Source: Terfezia claveryi
Lineage: Eukaryota; Ascomycota; Pezizomycetes; Pezizales; Pezizaceae
Reading direction: 5' to 3'
DNA: 11,220 bases
Assembly (NCBI GenBank): GCA_015179025.1
Contig: WHUX01000774.1
Location: 1 to 11,220 of the forward strand
Of the stretch, positions 6,957 through 11,220 are shown one piece after another. The position numbers and the translations under genes are program-made. Each line of letters opens with the position of its first letter. The first letter of the stretch is position 1. The notes below the pieces were generated by a model, which saw only the letters and a program-made list of their open reading frames with translations, had not been told where the DNA came from and did not search any database.

Positions 6957-7430
6957 CCTCGAATGCATGAGTTTCTGGATATATATATATATACGTGAAG
7001 GCAAACTTCCTGATACATATACAAAGCTGAACTCCCACATATATCTTACTACGACTACATTTCCCAATATACTATTACCAGTCAGCATTGAGTAGTAATA
7101 CCCACGCACCGACAGTGCTGAGTGGCTGGAGCACTATCATGCCACCCTCTTATTATCCATTATCTCATAGTCTTCGGAAAGTCTATATTGTCGCCTGCAA
7201 TCGGCTTGGCCACTATTGTTTTCCGTACTATACTTCGCTTATCATATTTTTTCCTTTGCTCTTTATCCAATTCTTATAAAACTTCTAAGCATATTACAGC
7301 AAGTATTAGAGTGAGTATTAGAGCGATATTAGAGTGATTATTAGAGCGATATTAGACGAAGGTTGTACGATATTAGAGTATATTAGAGCGAGTTATACGA
7401 TATTAGACGAGTATAGAGTGATATTATATT
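6957..7430 (-). repeat. IR2 right arm of a diverged large inverted repeat
   Basis: Inverted copy of 6288-6760. It begins with CCTCGAATGCATGAGTTTCT and ends in the eroded 12-bp array (ATTAGAGCGAT, ATTAGAGTGAT). Short open frames on both strands here come from the repeat and the TA tracts. Confidence 0.85.
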
Positions 7431-7432
7431 TG

Positions 7433-7519
7433 ACAACTTCGTTATCAACATTACACTGCTATTTTATTTAACAATTCGTGTATCAACATTACACCACTAT
7501 TTTATTTAACCAACTTCGG
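7433..7519 (+). repeat. 38-bp tandem repeat, 2.3 units
   Basis: Units start at 7433 and 7471, each 38 bp and ending in CTATTTTATTTA, with ATCAACATTACAC in the middle. A third partial unit begins at 7509 (ACCAACTTCGG). It lies between the IR2 right arm and the right terminal repeat. Confidence 0.9.
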
Positions 7520-7665
7520 GTCTCACCAAACTATAGATTTATTGCGATCCAGGATTGGTGTGGTATTCTCGGAAGTATGTGGTATGACCTAACTTTATTC
7601 GTAAGGCCGATAAAGTTCAGCCACCCGGACAGTGCTCTTGGTATTCATAGAGAAGCGAATCACCA

Positions 7666-7693
7666 CCCGAGCGATAACATCCCCTTTTTAGTA
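7666..7693 (-). repeat. Right terminal inverted repeat of the inserted element
   Basis: GCGATAACATCCCCTTTTT at 7671-7689 mirrors the left end at 5797-5816 with one C/G fewer. It is followed by AGTA, then the TA at 7694-7695 where the gag frame resumes. Confidence 0.8.
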
Positions 7694-8511
7694 TAAGTAT
7701 TAAGGAAAATCTCTTATATAATAATTTGAAGGAGAAGCTAGTAGGTCTAGTAATCAATAACTAACTTTCTAGCTACAATAGCAAAAACTAGACCAACATA
7801 GTACTACTAGCTAATAGTTACCCGAATAAGGCTAGAAGTAAGAAATTTGCACAATCCCAGCAACAAGCCACAAAATCTTAATGCATATAAGCTTTACAAG
7901 CTTTATAAGCTAGTGCAGATCCAAGCACTAGGTTTTGTACCTCCTGCAAACAACATGGATATCGATTCAAAGGTCATATCTAGTAAGATTACAGGAAGCT
8001 AAAATATAACTAACCTAGTAAAAAACAAATAGTATAGCCCTAAATTACTATTGCTTAAGTTGCCCAAGCCTCTATTTCTCAAGCACTTGTTTTCCAACAA
8101 CTTGATCCCTCCGGTTTTGTCTCTGAATCTATTTAGACCAACCTATAGGTTAGTACAATATATACCTAAACATTAGATACATATACAACAGCTTACATAA
8201 CATCTAATATAGGTTAATTCTACCATATTTACCTATATTATAGAGTTGTGAAGGTTAAGGGTAACAACCTCCTTTCTGTCAAGGGGAAAGATACTGTAAT
8301 AATACATACCTCTCTATTCAACAACACAATCTACTATCTGTTTTTGAAGGATATTTACATATACCTACTCTAAGTTATAGTCTATTTACCTAGGATATCA
8401 TTAAGTTTAAGGTTGTTATTAGTCACTAAGGATAATGTTATTTATATATTCTATAAAAGTGATCTTCAGACTCTGATCTTAGTTATAGATATTAGGGACA
8501 TGCTTTCTTAG
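7694..8511 (+). pseudogene. Ty1/copia gag C-terminus, zinc-knuckle-like and protease region
   Basis: One frame can be followed throughout, interrupted by more than ten stops. It opens with ENLLYNNLKEKLVGL, a gag C-terminal type stretch. A zinc-knuckle-like piece follows at 7936 (CTSCKQHGYRFKGHI, then a Tyr in place of the final Cys; the spacing is atypical). From 8176, DTYTTAYITS lines up with the copia protease D-[ST]-[GC]-[AT]-[ST]-x-H-x-T motif, with Tyr at the Gly/Cys and His positions, as C-to-T or G-to-A changes would produce. KGNNLLSVKGKDTV and FNNTIYYLFLKDIYIY then match the usual anG-GkG and L-nVlyvP region. Integrase, reverse transcriptase and RNase H are absent: the frame ends near 8511, where a minisatellite begins. 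The copy is dead. Confidence 0.75.
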
Positions 8512-8540
8512 TTGTAAGAAACTACGAATTTGCAAGCTTA

Positions 8541-9330
8541 TATAACCCTTATAGTAATCTTAATACTCATACTAGCCTTATAAGCTCTTTACTTACTTTG
8601 TAACCTCATATGAGCCCTACGATCTCCAATGCTTATACCGGCCTTAGCCCTTACTAGCTCTTCACTTACTTCATAATCTTATATAAGCCTTGTAAGCAAT
8701 CTGAATGCTCATACTAACCTTATGAGCTCTTCGCTTATTTCACAACCTTATATAAGCCTATAAGCAATTCTAAATACTCATACTAGCCTTATGAGCTCTT
8801 CACTTACTTTGCAATCTTATATAAGTCCTGTAAGCAATTTTAATACTCATACCGGCCTTATAAGATCTTTATTTACTTCACAATCTCATATAAGCCCTAT
8901 GAGCTCTAATGCTCATACTGGCTTTATAAGCTTTTTCGCTTACTACACAACCTCAAATAAGCTCTATAATCTCTAATGCTTATACCGGCCTTATGAGCTC
9001 TTTACTTACTTCATAACCTCATATAAGCCCTATAAGCTGTAATACTTATACTAGCTTTATGAGCTCTTCACTTACTTTACAATCTTATATAAGCCCTATA
9101 AGCAATCCTAATACTTTTACTGGCCTCATAAGCTCTTCATTTATTTCATAATCTCATATAAGCCCTATAAGCTCTAATGCATATACTGGCCTTATAATTT
9201 TTTCACTTACTTTGCAATCTCATATAAGCCTTATAAGCTCTAATACTTATACTGGCCTTATAAGCTTTTTGCTTACTTTGCAACCTTATATAAGCTCTAT
9301 AAGTAGCTCTAAAACTTATACTAGTCTTAT
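8541..9330 (+). repeat. ~68-bp minisatellite, about 11 units, with palindromic cores
   Basis: About eleven tandem units of 65-72 bp. A CTTCACTTACTTTGCAATC anchor recurs near 8589, 8661, 8729, 8798, 8867, 8933, 9000, 9065, 9133, 9200 and 9265. Each unit also carries TTATATAAGCCCTATAAGC, then TAATACTTATACTGGCC and TTATAAGCTC. Each therefore contains two self-complementary cores (CTTATATAAG or variants, and CTTATAAG). In one frame the units give a ~23-residue repeat containing YISPISSNTYTGLIS, but unit lengths are not multiples of three and stops intervene, so I do not call it coding. Confidence 0.92.
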
Positions 9331-9507
9331 AGCTCTTCTTCATATATTCATTAATATAATGCATTTAGGCATGCAGCTAATATATACCCAGCTGCATGTG
9401 CTGATGGTAAGCTCTTACCATAAGTACTTACTAACTTTGCATATAATATGTATATTTATATGAAAATCAATAAATAATACTCTATTCACTCTTTTTCATA
9501 TTACGCC
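9331..9507. other. AT-rich spacer with a 9-bp-stem hairpin
   Basis: CATGCAGCT at 9370-9378 and AGCTGCATG at 9390-9398 form a perfect inverted repeat with an 11-nt loop. GGTAAG/CTTACC and TAAGTACTTA just right of it are further small palindromes. No gene is seen. Confidence 0.6.
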
Positions 9508-9560
9508 TGAGTATGAGCCAGCTCGAGTCGAGCTCGAGGGGTAGGCTCGAGCTCAAGCTT
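9508..9560. repeat. GAGCTCGAG subterminal repeats, probable end of the hAT element
   Basis: A short GC-rich cluster contains CAGCTCGAGTCGAGCTCGAG and, separated by GGGTAG, GCTCGAGCTCAAGCTT. It lies about 90-140 bp past the stop codon of the hAT transposase remnant. Repeated GCTCGAG-type motifs near the ends are common in hAT elements. The exact terminal inverted repeat and the 8-bp target duplication cannot be fixed, because the other end is outside the window. Confidence 0.5.
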
Positions 9561-9648
9561 TTTTACAAGCAAGATAATAAAATAAATATACATGAACTAA
9601 ATACAAAGACCCTTCCTAATCATCCTTATCACAACTTATTCCAGGAAA

Positions 9649-11220
9649 CTATAATATATTACTATCTACATTAAGCTCTTGAAGCTGATTTAGTAGCTTC
9701 CGCTCTATAGTCAATTCCTCTAGTGTAACCTCTAGGAAGTCCAACCAGTTTTTACTATACATTAATGCATTCATCATATTCTCACTTAGGGAGCTTCGGT
9801 GCTTAGTGAGAATCTGACCAGCAATTGAAAATATTCACTTTGAGGGAATGCTAGTTGCTAGTACTATAACAAAATCTTAGGCCATAAGTAATAAATGTAG
9901 AAACTTTGATACATAGGTTCGCTACCACTTAATTAGATCTACCTACATAGCCAGTAAGTATTGGAACCAATTAATCAATGAAGTAGAAAGCTAACCATTT
10001 ACCCTTTGATTGGCTCTTCTAGATATACTTCAATTTCTGATAGTATATTAGATGATAATGTAGATAATTGAGAGCCAAATACTACAAGAATAAAATTATT
10101 TTCTAAGCTGTCATTCTTAAAAGGGTCTGAAGTGCTTGGATGGTCAGAATTTGAGGGAGTGGGTACGTATTGATCATTGTAAGTCTGTACAAAGTTGGTG
10201 CATGTATCGATAATCCATACTTCATACTATGACAGATTTCAAAAGTTCTAAAGCTCATAGTAAGGGTCTAATATTGTCGCAATAGCTTGAGAAGATATGG
10301 TTTATATATGATATCGATCTAGCTTAATCCATGCTTATATTATAGCTTGGAATAAGTCACTATTGGGATCCATTTCTCGAAGCTCATCAATAAGCTGCTC
10401 TAGTAGTAATACTAAAACTGCAAAATATGGTAGCTGAACTGAGAGAGTTAGATAAGAGCTACCAGATAAATATTCTGTAGCTTTGACAAAAATATCCAGA
10501 ATACCATGTAACTGACTAAGTAGATTCCAATCATCATTTGACAATAAATATGAGCAGAGGGATTCTTTAAGTTTGCAGACTATATAAATAGTTGGTCAAA
10601 GCTAAATTAGCTAATTAAGCATGTCATATATAGAATTCCAGCTAGACTCAATATCAGTAAAAACACTAATTAGCAAGAGAGTAAGAAAGTTGAAGGGTAT
10701 ATACTAGACTGGCATATCTAAAATCAGCTTTAATGGAGGTAACTTAGCAGCTAAACTTTGAGCTTCAAAGCTTTTCTATAATAAATTAGAGGATCTAATT
10801 TTAGTGGATAATTTATCTTGCATGCACAAAGACTTTAGGAATCTGATCAATTGAACTTTGATCTATTTCTAGCTAATTATCATTAGAGTCTACTACATCT
10901 AGTATAATTCATAAATGAGATAATAGCTCCTGAACTGCAAGATTAATAATATAAGCCATACAATAAATATGATAATCTTTCACTTTGAAACTAAGTAAAG
11001 ACTTCTCTAGAAGCTGCAATATCTTAGTATTAGTAGATGCATTATCAGTAGTAACAGCTTGTATATACTTAGTTAACTGAAAGTGCTGGGAAATAGAATG
11101 AGATAGATGATTTAATAAATCTGCGGTATATGAACCTCGCAATCACTTAAAACCCAATAAAATTGACTAGTATTCCCAATTCCTACCTTCTATAAAATGC
11201 CCAGTAATACTAAGAAAAGG
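9649..11220 (-). pseudogene. hAT superfamily transposase, decayed, N-terminus outside the window
   Basis: A hAT transposase cuts and pastes its element in the nucleus. Read from 11220 leftward: ITGHFIE and LLGF near the edge, RGSYTADLL, then TTDNASTN (the conserved second catalytic aspartate, codon at 11044-11046) and CMAYIINLAVQELL. In the last, the family's C-x-AH-x-INL has Tyr for His. Next come KIRSS, LILDMP, WNSIYDML, the DDWNLLSQLHGILDIF and GSSYLTLS block, and the C-terminal dimerisation (hATC) region with ATSIPS, FSIAGQILTKHRSSLS and NALMYSKNWLDFL. The stop is TAG at 9649-9651. The frame changes near 10850 and again near 10000, and more than fifteen in-frame stops occur, mostly at Gln, Lys or Trp sites. 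The BED zinc finger and first aspartate would lie beyond the right edge. The copy is inactive. Superfamily assignment is firm; the clade within hAT is not assigned. Confidence 0.9.
10642..10704 (-). other. Probable 63-nt spliceosomal intron in the hAT transposase
   Basis: Between LILDMPV and the conserved WNS motif, the transposase alignment is broken by 63 nt that begin GTATATACCC and end GAGTCTAG, with CTGAT (a branch-point-like string) about 14 nt before the end. Removing it joins GTC-TA to C-TGG, giving V-Y-W-N-S exactly where hAT proteins have a t-R-W-N-S motif. Length and signals are typical of fungal introns. The alternative is a small insertion by chance. Confidence 0.6.

Larger units (their letters stand above)
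5795..7693. mobile_element. ~1.9-kb non-autonomous TIR/foldback element inserted in copia gag
   Basis: The left end reads CC then AAAAAGGGGGATGTTATCGC. The right end read in reverse is TACT followed by AAAAAGGGGATGTTATCGC, so the ends are ~25-bp terminal inverted repeats. TA lies at 5793-5794 and 7694-7695, a possible TA target duplication; an element starting at 5793 with no duplication fits equally well. Either way 1901 bases are extra. Removing them places the gag frame left of the element in frame with the gag continuation on the right. No transposase frame is visible inside. The interior is repeats: ~59-bp and 12-bp tandem arrays, a large inverted repeat (IR2) and a motif array shared with IR1. 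TA targets and this size are usual for Tc1/mariner-type elements, but that placement is inference. Confidence 0.7.

Noticed and set aside
8791..9463. Ser/Thr-rich repeat protein from the ~68-bp array
   Set aside because: Unit lengths vary between 65 and 72 bp and break the frame; stops separate the open pieces.

Overview
This window looks like a gene-poor, repeat-rich accessory region of a eukaryotic genome, most likely a filamentous fungus (ascomycete-like). That assignment rests on three things: a hAT transposase pseudogene with a probable 63-nt intron, a Ty1/copia remnant whose lost codons fit C-to-T decay (a RIP-like pattern), and long AT-rich tracts broken by minisatellites. No intact host gene, tRNA, rRNA or bacterial-type feature was found. 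The species cannot be read from the sequence.

Layout. 115-1563 is a very large, almost perfect inverted repeat (IR1; arms of 520 and 527 bp, two substitutions). Its inner spacer holds a seven-copy array of a GAGAAACTCATGC-type motif separated by (TA)n. 1613-1829 is a 23-bp minisatellite. 2166-2590 is a GC-rich low-complexity island with degenerate ~30-bp repeats and a strong hairpin. 2590-4980 has no gene but carries a chain of unrelated short tandem repeats (26, 19, ~30, 35 and ~25-43 bp periods) and one long palindrome. About 5230-5794 is the first part of a decayed copia gag. 5795-7693 is a ~1.9-kb element with ~25-bp terminal inverted repeats inserted into that gag. 7694-8511 is the rest of gag plus the protease region. 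8541-9330 is a ~68-bp minisatellite with palindromic cores. 9508-11220 is the 3' end and most of a decayed hAT element on the minus strand, running off the right edge.

The main observation is that the 5795-7693 element contains a second large inverted repeat (IR2, arms ~473 bp). Its inner part carries the same GAGAAACTCATGC/(TA)n motif as IR1, and a shared 12-nt word lies at almost the same distance from the first motif. IR1 and IR2 therefore look like a young and an old member of one family of non-autonomous foldback elements. Removing the old copy puts the two gag fragments back in one reading frame, so its boundaries are supported independently. I know of no named family with this architecture; novelty has not been checked by any search.
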